Below, piece by piece: positions 16,971-26,732 of a DNA stretch of 64,000 bases. The notes below the pieces were generated by a model. That model ran no database searches, was not told the origin of the DNA, and saw nothing but the letters and a program-made list of their open reading frames with translations. The DNA is taken from the NCBI GenBank assembly GCA_016715405.1, contig JADKAE010000001.1:186001-250000 (forward strand), in the 5' to 3' direction. Every line of letters begins with the position of its first letter. Position 1 is the stretch's first letter. Position numbers and translations under genes: made by a program. The DNA is from Saprospiraceae bacterium (GTDB lineage Bacteria > Bacteroidota > Bacteroidia > Chitinophagales > Saprospiraceae).

Positions 16971-18287
16971 ATGCAAAACGAATCGCTCTCTATATCCGTT
17001 CCATCACCCGCTTACACATCCGCAAAGCAGAAAATCGCTATTGCATTGGCCGGAGTAGGAATTCTGCTGGTACTCGTTGTGTGGGCGGCAGGCAGGGCAG
17101 TAGCTCCCGTGCCGATTTCGCTTGCGGCTTTTGGCTTTATGCTCGCCGGCGTGGTGGTATTCGTCAGGGAAGAATACCTGAAATATCCCGAAGGTATTAA
17201 AAACAACGGCGCCTGGTTTCGGGGCCTAACCGCCCGGGGAGTATGGGGTTGGTTGCTGGGGGTACTCATCACCGGTTTTTACGTTTGTTTGTATTGGTTC
17301 CCCCAATATCTCACGGGATTGATTCAATTATTTGACCCCCTTAGTCGACTTCTTCGCGGCACGACAGCCAACCAATGGTTTGTGTATGGCACTTTTTACA
17401 CCGCTGCCGTACTTTTTATGGGTATAAAATTTATCTATAAATACCGGCACAATCCATACCAGCGGCTGCGTACTTTTTCGGTAATGTTTTTCCAGTTGGG
17501 TTTTGCCTTTCTCATTCCCGGTTTGCTTTTGCGACTCCAACAACCCGAGATATACTTCACCTACTTCTGGCCCTTGTCCTACTACCAGGGCACCCCAATG
17601 GCGTACCAGGGATATTCCGGCTCGGGATTGGGAACCTTCTTTTTCTTTTTTGGCTTGGCCATGTTTTTTATCGGCACGCCCATACTGACATATTTTTTCG
17701 GCAAGCGCTGGTATTGCTCGTGGGTATGCGGTTGTGGCGGATTGGCAGAAACTGCAGGCGATCCCTTTCGCCATCTTTCTGATAAAAGCCTGAAAGCCTG
17801 GAAAATTGAACGCTGGATGATTCACAGCATACTCGCATTTGTGGTGCTCATGACAGCTCTGTTGTGGATAAATGTAGCCACGGGGAGAAGCATCTTTCAG
17901 GAATACTCCCAAATTTTTTATAAAACGTATTCCTTCGCTATCGGGTCCGCATTTTCAGGTGTGGTCGGAGTTGGTTTTTATCCGCTCTTAGGCAGCCGTG
18001 TATGGTGTAGGTTCGGCTGCCCTATGGCTGCATGGCTGGGTATTTGGCAAAAGACGAAATCCAAATTTCGGATCACGGTAAACGGCGGACAGTGTATTTC
18101 CTGCGGCAATTGCTCTACTTATTGCGAAATGGGTATTGATGTGCGGGCTTACGCCCAAAAAGGCCAGGATGTAGTACGCGCCTCTTGTGTAGGTTGCGGC
18201 ATATGTTCAGCCGTCTGCCCGCGCGGCGTGTTGCGTTTGGAAGGCGCAAATTCTCATCCGCCCGCTTTTCTCTCCCGCACCTTATAA
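16971..18287 (+). CDS. NapH/NosR-like membrane 4Fe-4S protein
   Basis: A 438-residue membrane protein with six or seven hydrophobic helices and three cysteine groups: WYCSWVCGCGG (about 247-257; CxxxCxC, the CX3CP-like motif of NapH/NosR proteins), WCRFGCPMAAW (about 343-353), and two ferredoxin 4Fe-4S motifs, CISCGNCSTYC and CVGCGICSAVCP, near the C-terminus. Family members move electrons between quinols and periplasmic partners or assist metallo-enzyme maturation. The gene starts 7 bases after the FAD oxidoreductase. Its 3' end overlaps the convergent glycosyltransferase gene by 34 bases. No nitrous oxide or nitrate reductase is in the window, so the partner is unknown. Confidence 0.88.
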   Translation: MQNESLSISVPSPAYTSAKQKIAIALAGVGILLVLVVWAAGRAVAPVPISLAAFGFMLAGVVVFVREEYLKYPEGIKNNGAWFRGLTARGVWGWLLGVLITGFYVCLYWFPQYLTGLIQLFDPLSRLLRGTTANQWFVYGTFYTAAVLFMGIKFIYKYRHNPYQRLRTFSVMFFQLGFAFLIPGLLLRLQQPEIYFTYFWPLSYYQGTPMAYQGYSGSGLGTFFFFFGLAMFFIGTPILTYFFGKRWYCSWVCGCGGLAETAGDPFRHLSDKSLKAWKIERWMIHSILAFVVLMTALLWINVATGRSIFQEYSQIFYKTYSFAIGSAFSGVVGVGFYPLLGSRVWCRFGCPMAAWLGIWQKTKSKFRITVNGGQCISCGNCSTYCEMGIDVRAYAQKGQDVVRASCVGCGICSAVCPRGVLRLEGANSHPPAFLSRTL

Positions 18288-19192
18288 GGCCGTTTCTGCT
18301 GCGATTCAAAATACGTGCGCATCTGGATTTCAATCACAATTCCCACCGTGACCAGCTGCACGCCGGCGATTACCAGCATGAGCCCCAGGATCATCAGCGG
18401 CTTGCCCCAGATGTCGTGGCCGAGAATTTTGAGCACGCCGAGGTATATGTTGATCAAAGCGCCGATACCGAAGAGTACGAGTCCGGTATTGCCAAACAAG
18501 TGCATGGGCTTCTGCATATAGCGCTTGAAAAAAATCATAAGCAGCAGGTCGCTCATCACTTTCACCGTGCGACCGATGCCGTATTTCGACTGGCCGAACT
18601 GTCGTGCGTGGTGTCGCACGGGCACCTGCGTGATACGCGCGCCCTCTACGTGCGCCAACACGGGAATGAACCGGTGCAATTCGCCGTACAAACCCAGGTC
18701 TTTGGCGATCTCAGCGCGCAGCACCCGCAGCGCGCAGCCGTAATCGCGCAAATGCACACCCGACGTATTGCGGATGATATAGTTGGCAATACGGCTGGGT
18801 ATCTTGCGCAGAAACATCCCATCCTGCCGGTTGACGCGCTCGCCGGCCACCATATCCCAGTCTTCTTTTTCGGCCAGGGCCATCATCAGGGGGATGTCGG
18901 CGGGGTCGTTCTGCAAGTCGCCGTCCATGGTGGCGATGAATTCGCCGCGGGCGTAGTCGATGCCGGCCATCAGGGCCAGACTCTGTCCGTAGTTTTTGCG
19001 CAGCTCCACCACCACCAGCCGGTCGTGCGCCACACTGCGCAGCTCCTGTACGGTGCCGTCGGTAGAGCCGTCGTCGACGTATACCATTTCGTAGTCGATG
19101 CCCTCCAGCGCTTCGCTGATGCGGGTTATCAAAGGCCCGATATTGGGCTTTTCGTTGTAGACGGTGACTACCACCGAGAGCTTCAGAGCCAT
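18254..19192 (-). CDS. Polyprenyl-phosphate glycosyltransferase (GT2)
   Basis: A 312-residue family 2 glycosyltransferase of the DPM1/ArnC-like group. The catalytic N-terminal half has VVVTVYNEKPNIGPL, VYVDDGSTDGT, and the DxD-containing TMDGDLQNDP (about 95-104); LRDYGCALRVLRAEIA is the usual acceptor-side motif. Two hydrophobic helices at the C-terminus (about 235-300) anchor it to the inner membrane. Such enzymes put a sugar on undecaprenyl phosphate. The start lies 5 bases downstream of the ArnT-like gene's stop, so the pair likely makes (this enzyme) and uses (that enzyme) one lipid-linked sugar. Confidence 0.92.
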   Translation of the reverse strand: MALKLSVVVTVYNEKPNIGPLITRISEALEGIDYEMVYVDDGSTDGTVQELRSVAHDRLVVVELRKNYGQSLALMAGIDYARGEFIATMDGDLQNDPADIPLMMALAEKEDWDMVAGERVNRQDGMFLRKIPSRIANYIIRNTSGVHLRDYGCALRVLRAEIAKDLGLYGELHRFIPVLAHVEGARITQVPVRHHARQFGQSKYGIGRTVKVMSDLLLMIFFKRYMQKPMHLFGNTGLVLFGIGALINIYLGVLKILGHDIWGKPLMILGLMLVIAGVQLVTVGIVIEIQMRTYFESQQKRPYKVRERKAGG

Positions 19193-19197
19193 AACTA

Positions 19198-20781
19198 TCA
19201 GTTTGCGCTATTAATAACGCCTATGTCGTAGGTAAGTTGGCCGTGCCGCAATTTGAACTCGGCTACTTTGCGGTATTTGAGATCGGGGTACAGCTTGGGA
19301 TCGATGATGTAAAAGGCGTCGGGCGAGACGGGATCCTGGTGATAACGCACGATGGCGCCGTAAGCATTGGTGATATAAAACGAATTGGTAATCTGCATCT
19401 CCGTTTCGCCGTAGACGAGCAACGGCTTGCCGGCAAACTCCCGCCCTACTTCGATGGAGGTATCCCGACACAAATCCCCGAAGTCATTGGCATTGCGGTC
19501 GGGCAACACAAACCAGTTGAAGCCTATGCGGAATACCAGCAAAAACAAGGCGAGTAGCAAAAATCGCCGCTCTTTTTGCGTCCAGTAAAAATACGTGATG
19601 GCGCCCAGGCTCGCGACCATAAACGCCGTTTTGGGAACAATATAATTTACCAGCCCGTCGAGACGGTCCATAAACGGCGGGGCCAGCCAGGCCAGGGCAA
19701 CCAGTGCGCACGCCACCCCGAAAAACGGTTCGAGGAAGCGATATTGCCAGGCGTTTTGTTGCTTGCGCAAATCGTGCAGATAAATAAACACCGAAAACAA
19801 CAGCGGCGCCAGCATCAGCAAATAACGCGGGTATACCGCCGGGGATGTCCAGTACACAATGATATTGCTCAAAAAAGCGATGAGGTTGAACGCAATAAAC
19901 GGATCCTTTGTGATTTCGCTATAAATGCCTTTTTTAAATAAATAAATCACCAACAGCGACCAGGGCAGGAAGTGGTACACCATCTCAAAAGGGAAAGTAA
20001 ACACGTGGATCACCGTCTCCTGCCAGCCGTTGTGCGTCACCGTGCGCTTCGACGATTCGACAAACAGCGTACCAAACACATTTTCGAGCGAATTGTACTG
20101 GTGGTAGGCCAGGTAATAGGCGCCTACGACAAACAAAAACGTAAGTCCGCCCACCACATGCGCCGTAGAAAAAAAGCGACGCAGTCGGCGCCAGTAGGCG
20201 AAAAACACAAATAGCGTAGTCACCTGGAACACCATCGCCGGCAGTCCCTTCATCAAAAAGCCGATAGCGCAGAGCAGGTACGACAGGAAAAATAGCTGAT
20301 AAAACCTCCCTTTGCGGAATTGGTGGAAAATCACCATAAACATCGTAAACATCACCCACGAAAAGCAGATATCGATGAGGCCCAGCAGCGAATCCCAGAA
20401 CAGGATGCGTCCGCAGGTAATCATCACCACCGCGTTGAGCAGGGCGGTGCGGGTGTCGTAGTGTTTGCGAAAATAATAAACCATCGTGGCCGCATAACCC
20501 AACAGGCAGAGCACCGTAGGGATACGCGCTACCAGTTCATTCACGCGGCCGCTGAGTTCGAAAGCCGCCAGCAGGATCCAGTTATAGAGCGGGGGTTTGT
20601 TGTAATAATACACGCCGTTGAGCGTGGGCACGATATAATTGCCCGACAGCTTCATCTCGAGGGCTACCAGCGAGCGGATTCCCTCGTCGTCGATAAACGC
20701 CGGCAACCCCAGGTTGATCAACAAGGCGGGCGGCAACACGGCAATAAAGGCAAGCAACAACCAACGATCAAATCGACTCAC
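19198..20781 (-). CDS. ArnT-like membrane glycosyltransferase (GT39/GT83)
   Basis: A polytopic membrane enzyme with about 12 hydrophobic helices. The first periplasmic loop has FIDDEGIRSLVALEMK (acidic catalytic-type residues) and the next YYYNKPPLYNWIL, both typical of ArnT/PMT-type transferases that take a sugar from a polyprenyl phosphate. I chose the GTG at 20781: the longer ATG start at 20880 would lie upstream of the likely minus-7 box TACTTTTG (minus strand, 20805-20812) and overlap the divergent dipeptidase gene. The resulting length, 527 residues, is normal. The partner GT2 gene follows 5 bases later. The acceptor (lipid A, glycan or protein) cannot be told from sequence. Confidence 0.86.
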   Translation of the reverse strand: MSRFDRWLLLAFIAVLPPALLINLGLPAFIDDEGIRSLVALEMKLSGNYIVPTLNGVYYYNKPPLYNWILLAAFELSGRVNELVARIPTVLCLLGYAATMVYYFRKHYDTRTALLNAVVMITCGRILFWDSLLGLIDICFSWVMFTMFMVIFHQFRKGRFYQLFFLSYLLCAIGFLMKGLPAMVFQVTTLFVFFAYWRRLRRFFSTAHVVGGLTFLFVVGAYYLAYHQYNSLENVFGTLFVESSKRTVTHNGWQETVIHVFTFPFEMVYHFLPWSLLVIYLFKKGIYSEITKDPFIAFNLIAFLSNIIVYWTSPAVYPRYLLMLAPLLFSVFIYLHDLRKQQNAWQYRFLEPFFGVACALVALAWLAPPFMDRLDGLVNYIVPKTAFMVASLGAITYFYWTQKERRFLLLALFLLVFRIGFNWFVLPDRNANDFGDLCRDTSIEVGREFAGKPLLVYGETEMQITNSFYITNAYGAIVRYHQDPVSPDAFYIIDPKLYPDLKYRKVAEFKLRHGQLTYDIGVINSAN

Positions 20782-20804
20782 TTCGTGGAAATTATAGGCT
20801 TGCG

Positions 20805-20841
20805 CAAAAGTACGTAAATTCAGAAAAAGCGCCCTATCTTG
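20805..20841. promoter_or_regulatory. Divergent promoter region, ArnT-like and dipeptidase genes
   Basis: Minus strand: TACTTTTG at 20812-20805, a full TAnnTTTG match, 24 bases before the GTG at 20781. Plus strand: TATCTTG at 20835-20841, one base short of the consensus, only 4 bases before the ATG at 20846, so the dipeptidase mRNA may be leaderless. No clear minus-33 TTTG is visible for either. Confidence 0.5.
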
Positions 20842-20845
20842 CCGT

Positions 20846-21553
20846 ATGCTTAATTTTTTGATACTGAGATGGCTGTGCACCCTGCTGCTAAAGCTTGCCG
20901 TGCCCGATGCGCTACCCGCACCTGTGCCGCCTGTGGCGCCGCTACCTCCGCCGGTTCAGGATACCCTGCCCAAGCCCGTATCTGCCAAGCCCCGTTTTCC
21001 CGATTACGACTCCCTGCAGTGGACGGATGTGGCCTTGGCCGATAGCAGCATCGTGCTGGATCTCAAATACGCCACCACCGACAACTTTGTCGAGACGCAG
21101 CTGTACGAATGTCCGCGCTGCCTCTTGCGGCCTCAAGTCACCCAGGCATTGCTCCGGGCGCTCCGCGAATTAAAAAGCCAGGGTTACGGTTTCAAAATGT
21201 ACGACTGCTACCGGCCGCTGCCCATTCAGTGGAAACTCTGGGAAAAAGTGCCCGACCGGCGCTACGTAGCCGATCCGCGCAAAGGCTCCATGCACAACCG
21301 CGGCGCCGCCGTCGACCTCACCCTCACCGACTCCACCGGCCTCGAGCTGGACATGGGCACGCCTTTCGATTTTTTTGGCAAAAAAGCCTACCACGCCTAT
21401 CTCGATTTACCCGAAGACGTGCTAAAAAGAAGAGTACTCCTGAAAACTACGATGGAACGCCACGGCTTCCAGGCCACGAAGACGGAGTGGTGGCATTATG
21501 CGTATGTTCGGCAAAATTACGCACTGTCGGATTATGTCTGGGATTGTCCCTGA
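20846..21553 (+). CDS. ddpX: D-alanyl-D-alanine dipeptidase (M15D)
   Basis: A 235-residue zinc dipeptidase of the VanX/DdpX family that splits D-Ala-D-Ala, used in peptidoglycan recycling or as a nutrient route. Visible signatures: VLDLKYATTDNF, KMYDCYRPLPIQWKLWE, the zinc ligands in SMHNRGAAVDLTLTD (about 150-164), MGTPFDFFG, and the catalytic Glu and third ligand in TEWWHY near the C-terminus. A hydrophobic N-terminus and Pro-rich linker (about residues 1-40) suggest export or anchoring. No vanHA-type resistance partners are nearby, so a housekeeping role is more likely than glycopeptide resistance. The stop is followed at once by a GGGAG-type repeat. Confidence 0.9.
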   Translation: MLNFLILRWLCTLLLKLAVPDALPAPVPPVAPLPPPVQDTLPKPVSAKPRFPDYDSLQWTDVALADSSIVLDLKYATTDNFVETQLYECPRCLLRPQVTQALLRALRELKSQGYGFKMYDCYRPLPIQWKLWEKVPDRRYVADPRKGSMHNRGAAVDLTLTDSTGLELDMGTPFDFFGKKAYHAYLDLPEDVLKRRVLLKTTMERHGFQATKTEWWHYAYVRQNYALSDYVWDCP

Positions 21554-21652
21554 GGCGAGTGTGGGAGAGTGGGAGGGTGAGAGTGTGGGAGAGGGAGACG
21601 TTTCTTGGCAACGGCATAAGTAGCGGCTGCTTCAGCTGCCGCAGGAAACACT
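21554..21652 (+). repeat. Composite gene-end element: GGGAGAG words plus CGGCTGCTTCAGCTGCCG
   Basis: Directly after the dipeptidase stop: purine words (GAGTGTGGGAGAGTGGGAGGG, written here in part as GTGGGAGAG repeats) at 21556-21597, a GGGAGAC/TTGGCAAC junction, then the 18-mer CGGCTGCTTCAGCTGCCG at 21624-21641, flanked by GC to make a hairpin. The same order occurs at 62881-63004 after the scpA stop, with an identical 18-mer. It is followed by a minus-7-like TATATTTG (21680-21687) for the next gene. Confidence 0.75.
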
Positions 21653-21699
21653 AGCGGGGCGCATTATTGGTAGAACCGCTATATTTGAATCTAAAAAAA

Positions 21700-22531
21700 A
21701 TGGAACCCATTTCCACCATCGACCTTTTTCCCATACTCGACAAAAAGCTGATCGAATTGCTTCGATCGCTTGACGAAGCTGATTGGGAAAAACAAACCAT
21801 CGCCCCGCTTTGGAAAGTAAAAGACATCGCCGCTCATTTGCTCGACGGCAATATCCGGACCTTGTCGATGCTGCGGGATGGCTATTTTGGCGAACGCGCC
21901 GAGCAAATCAACTCCTACCAGGATCTGGTGGATTTTCTAAACGGGCTCAATGCCGATTGGGTGAAAGCTATGCGGAGAGTTAGTCCGGCAGTGTTGATAG
22001 ATCTGCTGGAAAGTACAGGGGAAGGAATATATTGATTTTTTAAAAACGCTACCCCCGCACGGAACGGCCACCTTTCCTGTTGCCTGGGCCGGCGAAGCTG
22101 AGTCCGAAAACTGGTTTCACATCGCACGCGAATATACCGAGAAGTGGCACCACCAGCAGCAGATCAGGCTGGCGGTAGGGAAAACGCAGGAATTGTATAG
22201 CGCGGCTTTGTATTTCCCCTATTTGGATACCGCTATGCGGGCCTTGCCCCACCATTACCGGGATGTGACCGCAAACGAAGGGGAAGTGATCCAATTCACT
22301 ATTTCGGGCGAAGGCGGGGGCGCCTGGTTTTTGTATCGCGAACCCAAGTGCTGGGTGTTATTGGCCGAATGCGAGCTACCCCCGGTCTGCGAAGTGCAGA
22401 TCGACGGTGAAATAGCCTGGCGGATGTTTACCAAAGGTATTGCGAAGCAAGAGGCGGCCCGGCAGCTGACTATTACCGGCAAAACAAAACTGGGAGAAAG
22501 GGTGCTGGATATGCTGGCGGTGATGGCGTGA
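21700..22531 (+). CDS. DinB/maleylpyruvate isomerase N-terminal-like protein (frameshifted)
   Basis: A protein of about 277 residues when repaired. The N-terminal half (WEKQTIAPLWKVKDIAAHLLDG) is the DinB/mycothiol-dependent maleylpyruvate isomerase-like metal-binding four-helix domain; REYTEKWHHQQQIRLAVG further on carries the second histidine group. The first frame stops at 22035. Removing one G at 22024-22025 gives TGEEYIDFLKTL and continues to the stop at 22531. The ATG at 21700 lies 12 bases after a full minus-7 match, TATATTTG (21680-21687), so the leader is very short. Substrate unknown; the family includes thiol-dependent transferases and stress proteins. Confidence 0.78.
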
Positions 22532-22648
22532 AAAACAAAAAGCTTGCTTTGTCAAGAGCTTGGGGGACAATCTTAGTACTGATATATATCTACTCAACGA
22601 TGACGTTCTGATATGATTACCGGCTCTCTGCCTCTGCTTACTTGTGCC

Positions 22649-22709
22649 CGCACCGCCTGATTGTAGTGATCAACCAGACAGTGGTGCGAGCTACTGTTTT
22701 GTTTTTTTT
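22649..22709. terminator. Hairpin followed by T-run
   Basis: Stem CGCACC (22649-22654) with GGTGCG (22683-22688), inner pairing CTGATTG with CAACCAG, then T-rich TTTTGTTTTTTTT to 22709. It suits termination of the plus-strand DinB-like gene ending at 22531, and sits just beyond the 3' end of the convergent propeller gene. The rest of the 22532-22722 gap shows nothing else. Confidence 0.6.
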
Positions 22710-22722
22710 GTGCAAACAGCAT

Positions 22723-24848
22723 TTACCTTTCTTGCAAAATGCACCGCTTCGTCGCTGTGCCTTCTGCTGTCTGCAGGCGGTAGAAATAGACGCCGGGCGG
22801 CAATCCGGAGCCATCCCATGTGATTTCGTGGGAGCCCGGAGGCAGAGTAGCGTCGAGCAGGGTTTTCAACTGGTTTCCATTGATGTGAAAAATGTCAAGC
22901 CGCACCCTGGATGGTTTCGCCAGGGTGAACGGGATGCGGGTTTCATGATAGAAGGGGTTGGGGTAGTTCTGCCCCAGGACAAGCGAGGTCTTTCTACTGT
23001 TTGGCAACGATTTGACGGAGGTGATGTCGCCGGCATATCGGAAAACGCCGTTGCCATAGGTGCCGGCAAACAGGACGCCGTTGCCGTCGATGGCCAGTAC
23101 CCGTATGTTGGGATTCGCCAGCCCCGGTATTGAAACCAAACCAGGTATTGCCGCCGTCGCCGGAGGAGAAAACGCCGTGGGCTTCCGTTGCCGCAACGAT
23201 GTCATCCTCGTTTTTGATCACAATATCCGTGATAGAGGAACTCAAAGCAGCGGTCTGAACCCAGGTCTCTCCATAATCGCCGGAGCGGAACAAACCGCCG
23301 TTCAGGGTTCCTGCCAGTACCAATGTCGGGCCGTTGTAAGCCAGGGCAATGATGGCGGTGTCAGCAACGATGAGGTTCTCCCAGGTCGCCCCCCCGTCCA
23401 GGGTGCGGAAAACGATCCCGGAGAAGCACCCGGCAAATATTTCCCCGTTCTCACCGGCAGCGACGGTCTGGATTTCATAGGTTCCGATCCCGGGGCCGAG
23501 CGGCGACCAGGTGTCCCCGTTGTCTTCAGAACGCCAGACATTCCCTTCATAGCCGGGAACGAAAAGGTGGCCGTCTTTATTGATGAAAGGAGCCAAAGTG
23601 TTGGAGAGAACATTAACGCCGGTCCAGGTTTCACCTCCATCCAGGGAGCGAAAAAGCCCGATAGGACCCAATTGCCAGCCGAAAACGAAAATATCGCCGG
23701 CATCGTTTAACGCGATATCGCCGGGAGAAAGCCCTTCTTGCTCTGTGAAGTTCTTTTTGTTCACCCAGGTTTCTCCCTGATCGGAAGAATAGGCTATAGT
23801 AGCGAAACCTGACGAAGCTGCCAGCTTGCCGTTGTTATTGGCCGCCAGGCCTCTAACAGGAGCATTGGCCAACCCGGCCTGGGTTTCAAACCAGGTATCG
23901 CCGTTGTCAATTGATTTGAGGACTTTCCCTTCATAGGCGGATACCATAAATAGTTGCCCGCTATGATTAAAAGTGATTTCCCCATAATTGCATCCGCTTT
24001 CCTCCCACGTTAAGCCTGCATTTACTGACCTGAAATATTGATTATTGCCTCCCGCGTCAAAGGTGACCACGAAAATACTGCCATTGCCGGCGCCAAGCAC
24101 ATAAGTTTCTATATCAGAAAACGCAGGGATGACTTCCCAGTTATCGCCATCGCCGGTAGATTGGTACAAGCCGGAAGATGTGCCGACTAATAATTGTCCT
24201 TCCGAAGTTATGGCCAGATTGTTGGGAACCCCGGCGGCGTTCCTACGTGTTCCCAGTTCTCGCCATTATCGGTAGAACGAAATACGCCGTCGTTGGTTGT
24301 CAAGGCGAAGAGGATGCCTTCCTGGTTTATTATTAAATTCTGGATTAAATGCCCTGCTAAATGTATAGTTCCAGGTTTGGCCGTTATCGTCCGACCTGAA
24401 GACGCCCTGATATACCCAGGTGGATACAAAAAATCTGCTGTTCATTGTTAAATGCTATATCCGTTATTTCAGACTTGTGAAAGCCCGTGTAGGTCCAGGT
24501 CTGCCCCTGGTCTTCTGAACGGTATAGGAATGAAGTATTGACGTCATTTGGGGATGCAAATACAGCAGCGAATACATCTCCGTTGTGGTTGACGCCCATT
24601 TCATGAATTCTGGTTGCAGCTAGTCCGGTAAGTTGCCAGCTCGCGCCGTTATCGACAGATTTGAATACGCCGCCGTATATCGTGCCGACATAGATTTCGT
24701 CATTGTCGCCGATAACCAGTTTGCTGACCATGCCCTCGCCCCAAGGCCCATTGGTTAGCACCCAGGGCGGATTTTGTGCGATGCCGGTTGAAACGGTCAG
24801 TAGCAGCAGTAATGCTGAGAAAGCCGAATAGAAAAATGAGTTTTTCAT
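22723..24848 (-). CDS. Secreted Asp-box beta-propeller, T9SS-sorted (frameshifted)
   Basis: An exported protein of about 705 residues, in pieces at 24848-24384, 24429-24208, 24169-22994 and 23205-22723. It starts with a signal peptide (MKNSFFYSAFSALLLLLT) and has about 13 Asp-box/BNR units of the form S-x-D-x-G-x-T-W (for example SVDNGASW, SEDQGQTW, SLDGGETW, SEDNGDTW), predicting a sialidase-like or Ycf48-like propeller without visible sialidase catalytic residues. The end is a T9SS type A domain (LGQNYPNPFYHETRIPF, then PPGVYFYRLQ). Repairs needed: near 24445, near 24370, CCCC to CCCCC at 24229-24232, and CCCC to CCC at 23122-23125. Probably a surface-binding protein of unknown ligand. Confidence 0.84.
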
Positions 24849-24879
24849 GGCATTTTATTTTTCAGAAAAACGACTTACT

Positions 24880-25286
24880 TTATTGCCCTGTGAGAACCAC
24901 CCAGCGCAGGGTTTGGGAAGTGTTACCCATAGTGAGCGCGACATAGTAAATGCCGGCTTGCGCTTGTGGCAAGGTCAAAAGATAGTCGTTTGCTGTAATG
25001 AAAGATCTGGTCAGCAACCGGGACTATCCTCAGTAATCAACTGGCCCATGTGGGTGGCGTTTCCCTGCATCCAGCCGCCGGCGGGAAATGCGCCGAAGGG
25101 GAAACAAGTAATAATGCCTTTTGCTGGGTCGGTAATAGCCTCGAGTCGCATAGTCATTGGTTTGGTCACGTATTCCTTGGCGCGGAGTTCCAATTCGTTT
25201 TGGTCATCGGCCGGAGCCAACATATCTGAAGTACAGCCTGCCAATAGTAGGATGGCGAACAAGAAGAAAAAGGGAGTTTTAATAAT
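24880..25286 (-). pseudogene. Lipoprotein fragment joined to a T9SS-tail fragment
   Basis: From 25286 the frame right after the Kelch stop encodes a hydrophobic stretch and lipobox (LLLAGC), then DMLAPADDQNELELRAKEY and GGWMQGNATHMGQL, a pattern I know from small Bacteroidota lipoproteins of about 160 residues. It has no ATG and stops at 25011. In another frame, 25017-24880 encodes YLLTLPQAQAGIYYVALTMG and a further 15 residues, like the end of a T9SS sorting domain and not like the rest of that lipoprotein. It looks like two decayed or recombined genes; a frameshift near 25011 alone would not explain the domain mismatch. Confidence 0.5.
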
Positions 25287-25295
25287 GTTGAATTT

Positions 25296-26548
25296 TTAGT
25301 GGTTTTGCAAAATGCATTTCCTTGCTGCCACTCCGCCCTCCGTCTGCAACCGGTAGATATAGACGCCGGGCGGCATACCAGTGGCGTCCCAGGTGACGGA
25401 ATACTCACCTACGCCCTGAGGGCCGTTGAACAAGGTCGCTATTGCCCTGCCGTTCAAATCGAAAACCTGGAGCAATACCTGGCCGGAACGCTTCAATTCG
25501 TAAGGGATAACCGTATGGGAAGCGAAGGGATTGGGTATATTCCGGGATAGCAAAACAGACGGATGTTGAACATTTCGTTCATTAATTGAGGTGGAGAGGT
25601 TGTACCATTCAACTTTGGCAATCGAGGCGGCATTACCGACCGGTCCTACTCGTCCTCCCAGCATATAAAAATTCCCTTCCAGCACAGCTGCGCCCGACTC
25701 CCGCCTGGCAACATTCATGGCATTAATATTTGCCCATATTCCCAGTTGAGGGTCAAAGCATTCTGTCGAATTAAGTGCTGTATTAGTAGTCAAGGTTTGC
25801 AGTCCGCCGGCCACATAAAGCTTGCCGCCGACGTTTTTACAGGCATGGTAGGCCCTGCCGGTATTCATAAGAACCGGGCTGGTAGACCAGCCACTGACGG
25901 GGTTAAAAATTTCCATAGTTCTATGGGCGGAAGTTATTCCCGTATATGCTCCGCCTCCCGTTACATAGATCTTACCGTTGAGCGTATCGGCAGTTGCGCC
26001 AATCCTGTCTATGGCCAAGTTCGTTCCAGTTGTCCAAATGCTGTTACCGGATCGAAAATATCTACAGCCTTTGAATTGATGCTTACGCCGTCGTCTCCAC
26101 CTATGAGGTAGATTTTTCCATTCAAAACGGCTGAAGCGGGCCATGCTCTTGCGGTAGGCATAATACCTATCGTGTCGAATTGCTGCGTTTCCGGGTCGTA
26201 CGTCATTACTTCATCCCGATAGACGAAATCGGGGTGGCTGTGTCCGCCAAACAAGTAAAATTTTCCATCGAATTCTTCTATGGCAATAGCCTCAAGTGAA
26301 TCCGGCATTTTTCCGCCAAAAGACCATCCCGCATCGGGGGCATAAACCAAGACCGTGTCGAAGGATATTATTTCGATTATTTTTCCGCCAAATACACAGA
26401 TCTTTCCGTCATAAACCACGGGATCTATTGCTCCAATAGGGACGGGCATATCTTCCCCTATCTGCCATTGAGCCAGGCAGGGCTGCGAAAAAAGCAACAC
26501 GAAAAAAGCGCCGGAATAAAGGGCTGCATGTTTGATGATCTTTTTCAT
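25296..26548 (-). CDS. Secreted Kelch-repeat propeller, T9SS-sorted (frameshifted)
   Basis: An exported protein of about 417 residues. The ATG at 26548 starts a signal peptide (MKKIIKHAALYSGAFFVLLF, cut near CLAQ); the earlier in-frame start adds 11 charged residues. Kelch units are visible as GKIYLIGG, GKFYLFGG, GKIYVTGGG, GKLYVAGG and NFYMLGGR, five or six blades. The C-terminal domain (RNIPNPFASHTVIPYEL, then PPGVYIYRLQ) is a T9SS type A signal, closely like that of the neighbouring Asp-box protein. A TT at 26044-26045 should be TTT: FDPVTAFGQ then becomes FDPVNSIWTT. Same strand and order as the propeller gene, so possibly one surface-protein locus. Confidence 0.84.
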
Positions 26549-26732
26549 GTGGCTGTTTTTTTGTTGATTAATTCGAATCATGGGCTATCCTCTTTCTACA
26601 CAGATTTTCAATGTAGAGTGGCCTCATTGATAAAAGATACGGCTCAAAAAGAGGTTTTTACATATCAAAATTATCCCATTTTCACTAACAGGGTAAAGGA
26701 CAATCCTTTCAAATCATGGACAAATTTGACAC

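Noticed and set aside
20846..21553. Vancomycin resistance gene (vanX)
   Set aside because: The family fits, but no vanH, vanA or vanRS genes are nearby; a peptidoglycan-recycling dipeptidase is more likely.
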